Source: Muriicola sp041358175 (GTDB taxonomy: Bacteria; Bacteroidota; Bacteroidia; Flavobacteriales; Flavobacteriaceae). Taken from it: a stretch of 64,000 bases of DNA. Location of the stretch: positions 372,001-436,000 of the forward strand of contig NZ_JBGKBE010000001.1 in the NCBI RefSeq assembly GCF_041358175.1. The letters are read 5' to 3'. This document shows positions 33,509 to 43,152 of the stretch, one piece after another. The translations under genes were made by a program, and so were the position numbers. The notes beneath the pieces were generated by a model. It saw nothing but the letters and a program-made list of their open reading frames with translations. It made no database searches and was not told the origin of the DNA. Every line of letters begins with the position of its first letter. Position 1 is the stretch's first letter.

Positions 33509-35920
33509 TTACTCGTTATCAAGCCGTTGAAGTTCACTTTTTCGGATTTCCCCATCATTATTGTTGAGCCTGAAGTTTCCAAAATTGTAGGTAAAGCTCA
33601 GCCTTACAAACTGCGTTTCTCGTCTCCCGAAGAAGGTGTTGTCCTGATTTGCATAGCGGGAAACAAAGGTGGGATTGGCCTTGCGGAGCAAGTCCTCAGC
33701 GGTAAGGGAAAGTACAGCCCTGTTGTTCCAGAGTGATTTCCGAATCCCGGCATTAAGGATGGCATTGTCTGAAACCTGAAAGGACCCGTAAAGGAAACCA
33801 CTCAGGTAGGTAAAAGATGTGTCCGCTTTCCAGCTACCGTCTTTTGAAAGGGTAAAACTGTTACTCAAACTGCCGTAGTATCCAGATACCTTGTTTTTAT
33901 AACTGTCGATTAAACTTTCCACCGCCAGGAAGGTCTCGTCCTCATAAAAGATCGAATTGTAGAAATACAGATACCATTTGGGGGTGATGGAGGTGGCCAG
34001 GGTGAGGTCGATTCCATAGGATGTGCTCTCCAATACGTTTTGCTTGATCTCCCTCAGGGTCTGATTCTGGTTGTCCTGGAAGGTAAGCTGACTGATATAG
34101 GCGCCGTTATCGCGGTAATAGAAATCAATAAAATAAGTATCCTTAATATTGAAATTAAGGTTAAAATTATGACTAAAATTGGGTACTAAATTAGGATTTC
34201 CTTCGTCAAAATCGTTCTCATTGAGAAAGTAGCGAAAGGGGTTCAGGTCTGAATATTTAGGGCGGGTTAAACTCCGGCTGTAATCAAACGTAAAACTGTT
34301 TTCTTCGCCCAGTTTCCGACTGAGAAAAAATGACGGAAAGAGTTCAAAATAATCCTGGGTGTTGATCTGGTCAAGGGCGATAGACCTGGCCTCTACATGG
34401 GTCTGTTCTCCCCTCAGTCCCGCCTTTAGGGACCATTTTCCCCAGTCCTGGTAAAAGCTTGCATAAATAGCTCCCACCTCTTCGTCATACTCAAATACGT
34501 CGGAAAGAGCAATGTTGAACGGGGGTTGGGTATTGTTAACGTCAAAGTAATCTATGGTGCTGTTTGATCTGATAGATGACCCCCGAATCCCGGTCTCAAA
34601 ATTTCCCGATTTGGTAGGGGTATAAAAATCGAATTGCCCTGTTAATATTCCAATATCCTGGCGTGCATCTGTGGAAAAGCCAAAGGTGCGGATAAACTGT
34701 CCGGCCGAATCGAAATAATCGCTGGCTCCGATTTGCTGGCGCGAAAAGTCATAGTACGTATAATGGGCATTAAGCTTGATAAAAGAACCCTCTTTTTTAA
34801 GCTTTCGCTCATAGCTGAGGTCAGTAGAAATATTAAAAAGGTCGTCATCCAGGCTACTTTCGTTTTGCAGGGTAGAGTCGATCTGCCCCATCCCATTTCG
34901 CATTGTCGTAAATACCTGATTCCTGATCTCCTTATTGGGGGAAACGCTCAAGTTGGAAGTGAGGTTAAGCAGGTCGCGTTCCGAAGGATTGAAATCCAGG
35001 ATCACGGTGCCCTGCTGCGCCCAGGAACGGGTGGTGATTTCGTTATCCGTATTCCAGTCGGCAAAAACCGTGTTAGACGGATCAATAAAACGAATCCCTA
35101 TTTCAGAATCAATAAATTCCTTCCTGGGGCTCACCGTATAATTAGCGAAAAAGCTGAATTTATCACTTTTAAAATAGTGCCCGGTACCCAGGCTGTATTT
35201 CGGAAAGACCGATTGCTCTGCCTGAGCCCTGATATTCCCCTTATAGCCCGGAGCTACGTTGGAAGTGGTCTGTATGTTGAGGATGGGGCCGTCTTCAGCC
35301 TGATAGCTTGCAGGTGGATTGGGGATCACCTCTATAGCTGAGATCATATTTCCCGAAAGGCCCCTTAAGAAATCCTTGATTTCATCCGAAGACAACTGTA
35401 CCTTCCTGTTGTTGAGGTAGACCGTAGCCTGCTGTCCGCGTATCTCCATATTCTCCTGTGAAACGATGACCCCGGGGGATCTCTTGAGGATGTCAAAGGC
35501 ATTGCCTTCACTCACCACAGTGTTTTCTACGGTAAAGATGATGCGGTCTGGCTTACGCTCTATCTGGGGCTGCTTTCCTGTTACCTCCACTGCTTCAAGC
35601 CAATTGCTGTCGGGTTCGAGTACAATAGCCCCAATCTCGATGTTTTTCCTGATGTCAAGGCCTACTAAAACCGACTTGTAGCCGAAATACGCGGCCTGAA
35701 GGTAGTAGATGTTTGGGTCGATGTTGTCAAGGGTAAAACGACCGTTGTCGTCGGCCGAAATCCCTTTTATCTGAGTACTGTCTGATACCTGTAGGAGGAT
35801 GACATTGGCATAGGGTAATGGCTTTCCCTCTGCATCCTTTACGGAGCCGGATACCTTTAAACTCTGCCCGAGACAAAGCAAGGGAAGCAGGCCCAAAAAG
35901 ATAAAGATGGGGTATCTCAC
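33509..35920 (-). CDS. Outer-membrane beta-barrel receptor (TonB-dependent-like)
   Basis: A signal peptide (F-L-G-L-L-P-L-L-C-L-G-Q) is followed by a carboxypeptidase-regulatory-like beta-sandwich (22-105, with S-V-K-D-A-E-G-K-P-L-P-Y-A-N-V), a plug-like region (115-220, with R-S-P-G-V-I-V and V-Y-L-N-N-R-K) and a barrel of about 580 residues with alternating aromatic strands, ending shortly after F-T-Y-N-F-G. It is an OMP_b-brl_3-type receptor in the outer membrane. A TonB box was not clearly seen and no SusD-like partner adjoins, so the cargo is unknown. Confidence 0.85.
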   Translation of the reverse strand: MRYPIFIFLGLLPLLCLGQSLKVSGSVKDAEGKPLPYANVILLQVSDSTQIKGISADDNGRFTLDNIDPNIYYLQAAYFGYKSVLVGLDIRKNIEIGAIVLEPDSNWLEAVEVTGKQPQIERKPDRIIFTVENTVVSEGNAFDILKRSPGVIVSQENMEIRGQQATVYLNNRKVQLSSDEIKDFLRGLSGNMISAIEVIPNPPASYQAEDGPILNIQTTSNVAPGYKGNIRAQAEQSVFPKYSLGTGHYFKSDKFSFFANYTVSPRKEFIDSEIGIRFIDPSNTVFADWNTDNEITTRSWAQQGTVILDFNPSERDLLNLTSNLSVSPNKEIRNQVFTTMRNGMGQIDSTLQNESSLDDDLFNISTDLSYERKLKKEGSFIKLNAHYTYYDFSRQQIGASDYFDSAGQFIRTFGFSTDARQDIGILTGQFDFYTPTKSGNFETGIRGSSIRSNSTIDYFDVNNTQPPFNIALSDVFEYDEEVGAIYASFYQDWGKWSLKAGLRGEQTHVEARSIALDQINTQDYFELFPSFFLSRKLGEENSFTFDYSRSLTRPKYSDLNPFRYFLNENDFDEGNPNLVPNFSHNFNLNFNIKDTYFIDFYYRDNGAYISQLTFQDNQNQTLREIKQNVLESTSYGIDLTLATSITPKWYLYFYNSIFYEDETFLAVESLIDSYKNKVSGYYGSLSNSFTLSKDGSWKADTSFTYLSGFLYGSFQVSDNAILNAGIRKSLWNNRAVLSLTAEDLLRKANPTFVSRYANQDNTFFGRRETQFVRLSFTYNFGNFRLNNNDGEIRKSELQRLDNE

Positions 35921-36035
35921 AGTGTTGTAGGTTGTCTGTAAATCTATGAAATAATTTCCTATGCCTCAGTAAGAAAAGGTAACTCTTCGTTCAGGGTATT
36001 GGTTTCTACTGTTTCTTAAAGGGTACTAAATGCCC

Positions 36036-37265
36036 TTAAAACGTGATTTTTACTGTGATCTTTTCCCCATTCCTGTCTATGACAACCGAAGTACTATCGC
36101 CTTCCTCAAAAGCCGAAAGAGCCCGCATATAGCTCATCATATCCGTCACCGTACTGTCGCCCATCTGAACCACCACATCTCCTTTCTGCAATCCGGCCTT
36201 TTGTGCCGGTTTTTCTTCACTTACCCCATCAATCCGCATGCCTTCCCCGTCGTAGAGGTAATCAGGGATCACGCCCATAGCTACCTTAAAGCGGGGTACT
36301 TCCTCGCTTTCGTTTTTAGTCTTCTTAAAGGCCAGCTTGTCGTCGTTATTGAGTTCGGTAATGACCTCCATAATGTAGGAAGTGATCTTTTCCATGCCTT
36401 CGTAGTTCAGCTTATCGGCATCATCAGTGGGCTTGTGGTAGTCCTCGTGCTGTCCGGTAAAAAAGTGGAGTACAGGGATATCCTGCAGGTAGAAGGAGGT
36501 GTGGTCTGAAGGGCCTACGCCCGATTCTTTGAGCACCAGTTCAAAGTCCTGGTTAGTAGAATTGAGGACTTGTGGCCAGATAGGGGCCGTGCCTGTCCCG
36601 CTTACCGAAAGCACCTTGCTGTCTCGTAGGCGACCCACCATATCCATATTGATCATATAATTCACATCTTCCAGGTCTACTGTCGGGTTTTTCGCAAAGT
36701 AATTCGATCCCAACAGGCCGATCTCCTCTCCTGAAAAAGCCATGATGAGGTAGTTGTTCCCCTTGAGCTCACTTGTTTTTAATTGTTGTGCGAGTTGCAG
36801 TAAAACGGCTACCCCGCTGGCATTGTCATCGGCGCCATTGTGGATAGCTGCCTCTCCACGGTGGAGTGAACCCTGGCCTCCCATACCAAGATGGTCATAA
36901 TGGGCTCCGAGGATTACTGTTTTCTCAGCTTTATTGTCGATAAAGCCGATGACATTTGTGCCGGTTATGGTGCTGTCTGAAGCCTCCACGTATTGTATCT
37001 CCTGATGGGGGTCTTTCTTGGGTTTAAAAGTGAAGGTCTGGAAGTAGGTGCCAGCTTTTCCGGCCGGACTCAGGCCGAGATTTTCCATCCTTTCTGCCAG
37101 ATATCCCGCCGCCATCAGTTCATTGGCCGTTCCTGTCTCCCTACCTTTCAGGGAGTCACTTGCGAGGAAACTTACATCGTCCCGGAGGGTATAGGTTTTA
37201 ACAGGCTCCTGCCTACAGGAGAGAAATACGACAAGAAAAACGAGCCAAATACTTTTTTTCATCAT
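36036..37265 (-). CDS. M28 metallopeptidase lipoprotein with a PDZ domain
   Basis: Lipobox at V-F-L-S-C. The zinc ligands of M28 are seen in order: H in G-A-H-Y-D-H-L-G, D in G-A-D-D-N-A-S-G, E-E in S-G-E-E-I-G-L-L-G, D in N-M-D-M-V-G-R-L, and H in H-K-P-T-D-D-A-D. Residues about 318-400 form a PDZ domain (A-Q-K-A-G-L-Q-K-G-D-V-V-V). It is probably an exported aminopeptidase. A TAATTTTG promoter lies 20 bp upstream and overlaps the leader of the divergent TolB-like gene. Confidence 0.92.
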   Translation of the reverse strand: MMKKSIWLVFLVVFLSCRQEPVKTYTLRDDVSFLASDSLKGRETGTANELMAAGYLAERMENLGLSPAGKAGTYFQTFTFKPKKDPHQEIQYVEASDSTITGTNVIGFIDNKAEKTVILGAHYDHLGMGGQGSLHRGEAAIHNGADDNASGVAVLLQLAQQLKTSELKGNNYLIMAFSGEEIGLLGSNYFAKNPTVDLEDVNYMINMDMVGRLRDSKVLSVSGTGTAPIWPQVLNSTNQDFELVLKESGVGPSDHTSFYLQDIPVLHFFTGQHEDYHKPTDDADKLNYEGMEKITSYIMEVITELNNDDKLAFKKTKNESEEVPRFKVAMGVIPDYLYDGEGMRIDGVSEEKPAQKAGLQKGDVVVQMGDSTVTDMMSYMRALSAFEEGDSTSVVIDRNGEKITVKITF

Positions 37266-37284
37266 TTTTGAGGGTATTTTTGAA

Positions 37285-37292
37285 CAAAATTA
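37285..37292 (-). promoter_or_regulatory. TAATTTTG -7 promoter box of the M28 peptidase gene
   Basis: Coding-strand TAATTTTG lies 20 bp before the ATG at 37265 and only 9 bp from the start codon of the divergent gene, so the two starts may be regulated together. Confidence 0.5.
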
Positions 37293-37300
37293 AGCAACAG

Positions 37301-38407
37301 ATGAGAAAAATACTTCTTTTATTGGTGATAACTGCAGTCTTTAGCTGTAAATCCGAGCCAAAGAAAACAGAGAAGACAACAGAAACAGAAACTTCCCTGA
37401 TGGCGGGATCAGACACCCTGATCTATCCAGAGGAAAAATACTTTAAGTCGATCCGCCAGGTCACCTTTGGCGGGGACAATGCCGAGGCCTACTGGAGTTT
37501 TGACGACAGTATGCTCATCTTCCAATCGAACAATAAAGAATGGGGTATGGAATGCGACCAGATCTTCCTGATGAATGCCACGGACACTTTTCAAGATAGC
37601 ATCCCCCCTATGATCAGCACCGGAATGGGGCGTACCACTTGCTCCTATTTTCTTCCGGATAACAAACACTTTGTTTATGGCTCAACCCATTTAGCGGACG
37701 AGGCCTGCCCTGAAGTTCCCCTGCGTTCCAACGGGAAATACGTCTGGCCGGTATACGACTCCTTTGACATTTTTGTAGCCGATCTGGAAGGCAACATTGT
37801 AGATCAGCTAACAGATGAGCCTGGTTATGACGCAGAGGCCACGGTCTCTCCCAAAGGGGATAAGATCGTCTTTACTTCAATGCGAAGTGGAGACCTGGAG
37901 CTTTACACGATGAACCTCGACGGTAGTGATGTGAGGCAGATCACGGATGAACTGGGTTATGACGGGGGTGCATTCTTCTCCCCTGACGGGACCAAGATCA
38001 TTTTTAGAGCCAGCAGGCCCGAAACGGAGGAAGAGATTACAGAATACAAGGAGTTACTGGCACAGGGCCTGGTACAGCCCACTGAAATGGAGTTATTTAT
38101 CTGCGACGCCGACGGTAGCAACCTGAAACAACTCACCTTTCTCGGGAATGCCAACTGGAGTCCTTTCTTTCACCCTTCCGGGGAAAAAATCTTATTCTCC
38201 AGCAATTTTGAAGCTGAAGAAGGCTTTCCTTTTAACTTATATTTTATCGATATCGATGGGAAAAATCTGGAGCGCGTAACCCATGGGGAGACCTTTGACG
38301 CCTTCCCGGTATTTTCGAACGATGGAAAATACCTGGCCTTTTCCAGCAATCGCAATAACGGGGGGACCAGAGATACCAACTTGTTTATAGCCGAGTGGCA
38401 GGAATAA
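37301..38407 (+). CDS. TolB-like PD40 beta-propeller lipoprotein
   Basis: The ATG at 37301 gives M-R-K-I-L-L-L-L-V-I-T-A-V-F-S-C with Cys16 as lipobox; the TTG at 37268 would add a non-signal extension. The mature protein is a beta-propeller with PD40/TolB-type blades: S-P-K-G-D-K-I-V-F-T-S-M-R-S-G and S-P-D-G-T-K-I-I-F-R-A. Such lipoproteins are periplasmic and usually bind partner proteins. No catalytic residues are evident. It is divergent from the M28 gene and followed closely by lepA. Confidence 0.82.
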   Translation: MRKILLLLVITAVFSCKSEPKKTEKTTETETSLMAGSDTLIYPEEKYFKSIRQVTFGGDNAEAYWSFDDSMLIFQSNNKEWGMECDQIFLMNATDTFQDSIPPMISTGMGRTTCSYFLPDNKHFVYGSTHLADEACPEVPLRSNGKYVWPVYDSFDIFVADLEGNIVDQLTDEPGYDAEATVSPKGDKIVFTSMRSGDLELYTMNLDGSDVRQITDELGYDGGAFFSPDGTKIIFRASRPETEEEITEYKELLAQGLVQPTEMELFICDADGSNLKQLTFLGNANWSPFFHPSGEKILFSSNFEAEEGFPFNLYFIDIDGKNLERVTHGETFDAFPVFSNDGKYLAFSSNRNNGGTRDTNLFIAEWQE

Positions 38408-38420
38408 GTAATTTTCGCAG

Positions 38421-38428
38421 TATCTTTG
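38421..38428 (+). promoter_or_regulatory. TATCTTTG -7 promoter box of lepA
   Basis: TATCTTTG followed by CGGC fits TAnnTTTG; the ATG is at 38460, giving a short leader. Confidence 0.6.
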
Positions 38429-38459
38429 CGGCTCTTTAAGATTGCGCAAGAAAAAGAAA

Positions 38460-40256
38460 ATGAAACACATCAGGAACTTCTGTATCATTGCCCATATCGA
38501 CCACGGGAAAAGTACCCTGGCCGACAGGCTGCTCGATTTTACGGGTTCGGTAACCGAACGTGAAAAGAAAGAGCAACTTTTAGACAGTATGGACCTGGAG
38601 CGGGAGCGAGGCATCACGATTAAGAGTCACGCCATACAGATGGAGTACACCTATGAAGGGGAAAAGTACATCCTTAACCTAATCGATACTCCCGGCCATG
38701 TGGATTTTTCATATGAAGTATCGAGGTCCATCGCGGCATGTGAAGGGGCTCTGCTGGTGGTTGATGCTGCCCAGAACATCCAGGCACAGACCATCTCAAA
38801 CCTTTACCTGGCGCTTGAGAACGATCTGGAGATTATTCCTGTTTTAAACAAGGTAGACCTGCCCAGCGCCAATCCGGAAGAAGTGACAGACGATATCGTA
38901 GACCTGTTGGGTTGCGATGCCGAAGAGGTAATTCCTGCCAGCGCTAAAACAGGGATTGGGATAGAGGAAATCCTCAAGGCCATCATTGAACGAATTCCTT
39001 CGCCCAGTGGAACCGTGGATGAGCCATTACAGGCTCTTGTGTTCGACTCGGTTTATAATCCTTTTCGTGGTGTGGAAACCTATTTCAGGGTCATCAACGG
39101 AGAGATCAGAAAAGGACAAAAAATCAAATTTGTCGCCACCGGCAAGAGTTATTACGCCGATGAAGTGGGGACCTTAAAACTTACCCAGCATCCCCGTCCA
39201 AGTATAAAAGCGGGGGATGTTGGATATCTTATTACCGGAATCAAAGATGCCAGGGAAGTAAAGGTAGGAGATACCATTACCGACTCGGACAATCCCACTA
39301 AAAATGCCATTGCTGGTTTTGAGGATGTAAAACCCATGGTTTTTGCAGGAATCTATCCGGTAGACACCGAGGATTTTGAGGAATTGCGGTCTTCCATGGA
39401 AAAATTACAGCTCAATGATGCCTCTCTGGTATTTACTCCGGAGAGCAGTGCGGCTTTGGGCTTCGGATTCCGTTGTGGTTTCCTGGGGATGCTCCATATG
39501 GAGATCATACAGGAGCGTCTGGAACGCGAATTCGACATGACCGTTATCACCACGGTGCCCAACGTAAGCTATCAGGCTTTTACAAGGAAAGATCCGGATG
39601 CACCCATAATTGTAAACAACCCTTCTGACCTGCCCGATCCATCTACCCTGGATCGAGTGGAAGAGCCTTATATCAAAGCTACCATCATTACCAAGTCGGA
39701 TTTTGTAGGAAATGTAATGTCGCTTTGTATCGAAAAACGCGGTCAGATCACCAATCAGACATACCTGACTACAGAACGGGTGGAATTAAATTTTGACATG
39801 CCTTTGGCAGAGATCGTATTCGACTTTTACGACAGGCTCAAGACGGTCTCCAGGGGATATGCCTCTTTTGACTATGCCCCAATCGGGATGCGGGTTTCCA
39901 AACTGGTAAGGGTTGATATCCTGCTAAATGCTCAGCCCGTGGATGCGCTTTCTGCCCTGATCCATGCTGATAATGCGGCGAACATCGGGAAGAAAATGTG
40001 CGAAAAATTAAAAGAACTCATCCCGAGACAGCAGTTTGACATTCCTATCCAGGCTGCCATCGGCGCCAAGATCATCTCGAGGGAAACCATCAAGGCCCTG
40101 AGGAAAGACGTGACTGCCAAATGTTATGGGGGAGATATTTCCAGAAAACGAAAACTTCTCGAAAAACAGAAAAAAGGAAAGAAGAGAATGCGGCAGGTAG
40201 GGAATGTGGAAATTCCACAGCAAGCCTTTATGGCCGTTTTAAAACTCAACGATTAG
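38460..40256 (+). CDS. lepA: Translation elongation factor 4 (LepA GTPase)
   Basis: It starts M-K-H-I-R-N-F-C-I-I-A-H-I-D-H-G-K-S-T with the P-loop A-H-I-D-H-G-K-S. Switch regions follow: R-G-I-T-I-K-S-H-A, D-T-P-G-H-V-D-F-S-Y-E-V, N-K-V-D-L-P. LepA-specific C-terminal motifs are P-I-G-M-R-V-S-K-L-V, C-Y-G-G-D-I-S-R-K-R-K-L-L-E-K-Q and F-M-A-V-L-K-L. 598 residues is standard. The GTPase acts on the ribosome during elongation. A TAnnTTTG box lies 32 bp before the start. The convergent antiporter gene ends 4 bp beyond the stop. Confidence 0.97.
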   Translation: MKHIRNFCIIAHIDHGKSTLADRLLDFTGSVTEREKKEQLLDSMDLERERGITIKSHAIQMEYTYEGEKYILNLIDTPGHVDFSYEVSRSIAACEGALLVVDAAQNIQAQTISNLYLALENDLEIIPVLNKVDLPSANPEEVTDDIVDLLGCDAEEVIPASAKTGIGIEEILKAIIERIPSPSGTVDEPLQALVFDSVYNPFRGVETYFRVINGEIRKGQKIKFVATGKSYYADEVGTLKLTQHPRPSIKAGDVGYLITGIKDAREVKVGDTITDSDNPTKNAIAGFEDVKPMVFAGIYPVDTEDFEELRSSMEKLQLNDASLVFTPESSAALGFGFRCGFLGMLHMEIIQERLEREFDMTVITTVPNVSYQAFTRKDPDAPIIVNNPSDLPDPSTLDRVEEPYIKATIITKSDFVGNVMSLCIEKRGQITNQTYLTTERVELNFDMPLAEIVFDFYDRLKTVSRGYASFDYAPIGMRVSKLVRVDILLNAQPVDALSALIHADNAANIGKKMCEKLKELIPRQQFDIPIQAAIGAKIISRETIKALRKDVTAKCYGGDISRKRKLLEKQKKGKKRMRQVGNVEIPQQAFMAVLKLND

Positions 40257-40260
40257 AAAT

Positions 40261-42114
40261 CTACCCCTCTTCTAAAGCTTTAGGAGCCTCGGCCGACTCA
40301 AAGCGTTTCCCCAGGTAAACCAATTTGTAGCCCTCTCCTATATCAGTAAATTCCTTACTGTAGGATGTGATGATCTGTAATTTACCATCAGGGGCCTTCA
40401 GGAAAATTGGGATAATATAATCGTCAGCCTTGGTAATTTCAATCAGTCCCTCGTAATGTTCCTGGTCGTTCAGGTCTACTTCGTGTATAGCGGGAAATTT
40501 CCTTACAGCTTCTGTTAGTTTTATAAAATCATCCGTGTGTGAAAACAAGCCTTCTTTAGGATTGTTTTCCGGATCGTTCATCTCGTCGGAGTCTACAAGT
40601 CGGAATGACCCGTTCTCCCCAAATTGCTTCTGGAATTTGTTGATGGCGTATTTGTTGATCTCCGAATTCCCGGTCAGGGCCATCAGATAGCCCACATCAT
40701 TGAGCTCAATATTGTCTGTTAAGGCATCGGAATAGATATTGGCCACAATTCCCTCAAGCCCCATCTTTTTACATTTGTCAATATTGGTCTCGTTATTGTC
40801 AATCACCACCACATGGCGGTTGTTGTTTTTGAGATAGGTGGCGATAAGGCGAGAGACCCTGCTGGCTCCGATAACCAGAATACCTTCTGATTGCTTGAGG
40901 AAAACACCCACCCATTTGGCAAACAGCCTTGCAGTGGTAGCATTCAGCAAGACCGTACCCAGTACAATCATAAACACCAATGGGGTAATGTATTCTGCTC
41001 CTGGCTCCCCTTTGGCCATTAGTTTAGACCCGAAGAGGGAGGCGATACCAGCGGCTACTATCCCCCTGGGGCCCACCCATCCAATAAAGAGTTTTTCATT
41101 GAGTTTTAAACCCGATCCCCTGGTGCTTAAAAAGACGCCTAAGGGCCTTATCAGAAATACAATGACAAGGAAAAGTATGGCGGTATTCCAGTTATAGATC
41201 AGCTCCATATCGGTGATATTGATATTTGCCGCAAGCAGAATAAAAAGGATGGAGATCAGCAAAACGCTGAGCGATTCTTTAAAGTACAGCAATTCCTTCA
41301 AGTTAGGGAGATTCATATTTCCCATTACCATCCCCATGACTACAACAGCCAGTAAGCCCGATTCGTGCGCAAAAACATCAGATTCTACATAAACAAGGAG
41401 TACAACGGAAAGGGACACTACATTGAGCAGGTAGTGCGGAATAAAGTTTCTTTTTATAGCAAAAGCAAGAGCATGCGCAAAAGTAAAACCGAAGGTGGTA
41501 CCAAAGAGGAGTATCTTCCCGAATTCAATCAGCGCAGTTTTGGTATAGGCCTGCCCCTCCCCAACACTGATAAATTCAAAGACCAGTACGGCAACCAATG
41601 CACCTATAGGGTCGATCAGGATCCCCTCCCATTTTAGAACGGCAGAAACATCTTTTTTTAACGGGATGTTCCTGAGGATAGGTGTAATTACCGTTGGGCC
41701 CGTAACAATGACGAGAGCCGCAAATAAAAAGGAGATCTGCCAGCTCAGGTCGAATATAAAGTGGGCGGCCATCCCCGCTCCAAAAAATGTGACCATCGTC
41801 CCTACCGTGATCAGTTTCGTTATCACAGGACCCACATTGGATATCTCAGATCTTTTTAAGGTAAGTCCGCCTTCAAAAAGGATAATACTTATGGCCAGAG
41901 AGACAAAATAATAAAGTCCTTCTCCCGGGAATAATCCCTTTTCTCCATTCCAGATCGGCTCAATAAGCTTTTGCCCGTCTTCGGTGTAAAGAGTCGCGAT
42001 TGGCCCTACCAGCAAGCCGATAAGAATTAGGGGGAGGATGGCGGGAAGTTTAAGGCGCCAGGCTACCCATTGTGCGATAATTCCCAGAATAATAATCCCT
42101 GCCAGTTCCAGCAT
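40261..42114 (-). CDS. CPA1-type Na+/H+ (or K+/H+) antiporter with a cytosolic RCK/TrkA domain
   Basis: The first 400 residues form about 12-13 membrane helices with the CPA1 patterns V-T-G-P-T-V-I-T-P-I and W-V-G-P-R-G-I-V-A-A-G, followed by a Rossmann-type RCK/TrkA-N segment (about 415-520, V-I-G-A-S-R-V-S-R-L and V-V-V-I-D-N-N-E) and a TrkA-C-like end. The RCK part suggests NAD(H) or K+ regulation. It is located at the inner membrane and exports Na+ or K+ in exchange for H+. It is transcribed away from the Usp-SulP pair. Confidence 0.85.
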   Translation of the reverse strand: MLELAGIIILGIIAQWVAWRLKLPAILPLILIGLLVGPIATLYTEDGQKLIEPIWNGEKGLFPGEGLYYFVSLAISIILFEGGLTLKRSEISNVGPVITKLITVGTMVTFFGAGMAAHFIFDLSWQISFLFAALVIVTGPTVITPILRNIPLKKDVSAVLKWEGILIDPIGALVAVLVFEFISVGEGQAYTKTALIEFGKILLFGTTFGFTFAHALAFAIKRNFIPHYLLNVVSLSVVLLVYVESDVFAHESGLLAVVVMGMVMGNMNLPNLKELLYFKESLSVLLISILFILLAANINITDMELIYNWNTAILFLVIVFLIRPLGVFLSTRGSGLKLNEKLFIGWVGPRGIVAAGIASLFGSKLMAKGEPGAEYITPLVFMIVLGTVLLNATTARLFAKWVGVFLKQSEGILVIGASRVSRLIATYLKNNNRHVVVIDNNETNIDKCKKMGLEGIVANIYSDALTDNIELNDVGYLMALTGNSEINKYAINKFQKQFGENGSFRLVDSDEMNDPENNPKEGLFSHTDDFIKLTEAVRKFPAIHEVDLNDQEHYEGLIEITKADDYIIPIFLKAPDGKLQIITSYSKEFTDIGEGYKLVYLGKRFESAEAPKALEEG

Positions 42115-42279
42115 ATCTCTTCTATTCTTTTATGAGAGGAAAATCTAACTCTTCCCTTTTCTAGTTTTAACAAATAAAAACAATATTCTACAAACCTCAA
42201 CCCAGCTCATCCAAATTTCCTGCTCTAAAGTGAGAAAGCATACGAGTGTACTTTGGTTAATTGTGTTATATTACGCCCC

Positions 42280-43152
42280 ATGCCGGAACCCAAATCAAAT
42301 CTACAACCTTTTAGGACCCTCCTTTTCGGCTTTGCCTTCTCCCCCTCCCTGGAAGTAAATCTTATGGAGGTCACGCGTATTGCCTATTACTTTAATGCCC
42401 GATTGATACTCTTGCATGTAGGGGAGAAAACCGCCGAAAAACAAGCTAAAATAGACGGCTTACTACGGTCTGTTGAGTATCCCGAAAACCATCCGGAAGT
42501 GCATTGGATGAAGGGAAAGCCTGTGGATACCATTGTAAATGCCTGTTCTGCCTTTAAAGTAGATCTGCTTGTGCTCGGGGCGCTTCAGCATGAAAATATG
42601 TATCAGTTCTATGTGGGAACCATCGCCAGGAACCTCACTCGCAAGGTAAGCTGTTCTGTCTTGTTGATGATCAAGCCTTCTGCTGTTAGGGTAGTTTCCC
42701 AACACATTGTGGTGAATGGATTTGACGACCCCAGCACTCCCTTTGCCCTGCTCAAAGCCTTTGAAGCTTCTAAGGTATTGGGCGTACAGCAAATTACCAT
42801 CGTGGAAGAAATCACACAGAAAGAATTGCATATTACAGTTGAAGATGATGAATCCCTTGAAAAGGCTTCCCTGCGTAAGGAACAACTAAAAGAAAAAGAG
42901 GAAGCCAGGGTAAAGAGTATAATAGAAGACATTCCCGCTAACCTTAAGGCGTCGGTAGCTGTAAAGATTCAAAGTATTTTTGGGCAACGCGGCTATTCAA
43001 TCGGGCATTATGCAGAGGTAGTCAGGGCCGATCTGCTGGTAATAAACGCTCCTAAAAAGTCGGGGCTGCTCGACCGAATTTTTCCTCACGATATAGAATA
43101 TATTTTATCTGACCTCCCAACAGACGTCCTAATAGTACGCGATCAGAAATGA
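42280..43152 (+). CDS. Tandem universal stress protein
   Basis: The ATG at 42280 starts M-P-E-P-K-S-N. Two Usp-like domains are visible: the first (about 10-140) with L-F-G-F-A-F-S and L-V-L-G-A-L-Q-H-E-N, the second (about 145-290) with I-V-V-N-G-F-D-D-P-S and L-L-V-I-N-A-P-K-K-S-G. The ATP-binding G-2x-G-9x-G loop is not complete in either, so nucleotide binding is uncertain. The stop overlaps the SulP start by 4 bp, so the two proteins are made together and the Usp probably regulates the transporter. Confidence 0.82.
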   Translation: MPEPKSNLQPFRTLLFGFAFSPSLEVNLMEVTRIAYYFNARLILLHVGEKTAEKQAKIDGLLRSVEYPENHPEVHWMKGKPVDTIVNACSAFKVDLLVLGALQHENMYQFYVGTIARNLTRKVSCSVLLMIKPSAVRVVSQHIVVNGFDDPSTPFALLKAFEASKVLGVQQITIVEEITQKELHITVEDDESLEKASLRKEQLKEKEEARVKSIIEDIPANLKASVAVKIQSIFGQRGYSIGHYAEVVRADLLVINAPKKSGLLDRIFPHDIEYILSDLPTDVLIVRDQK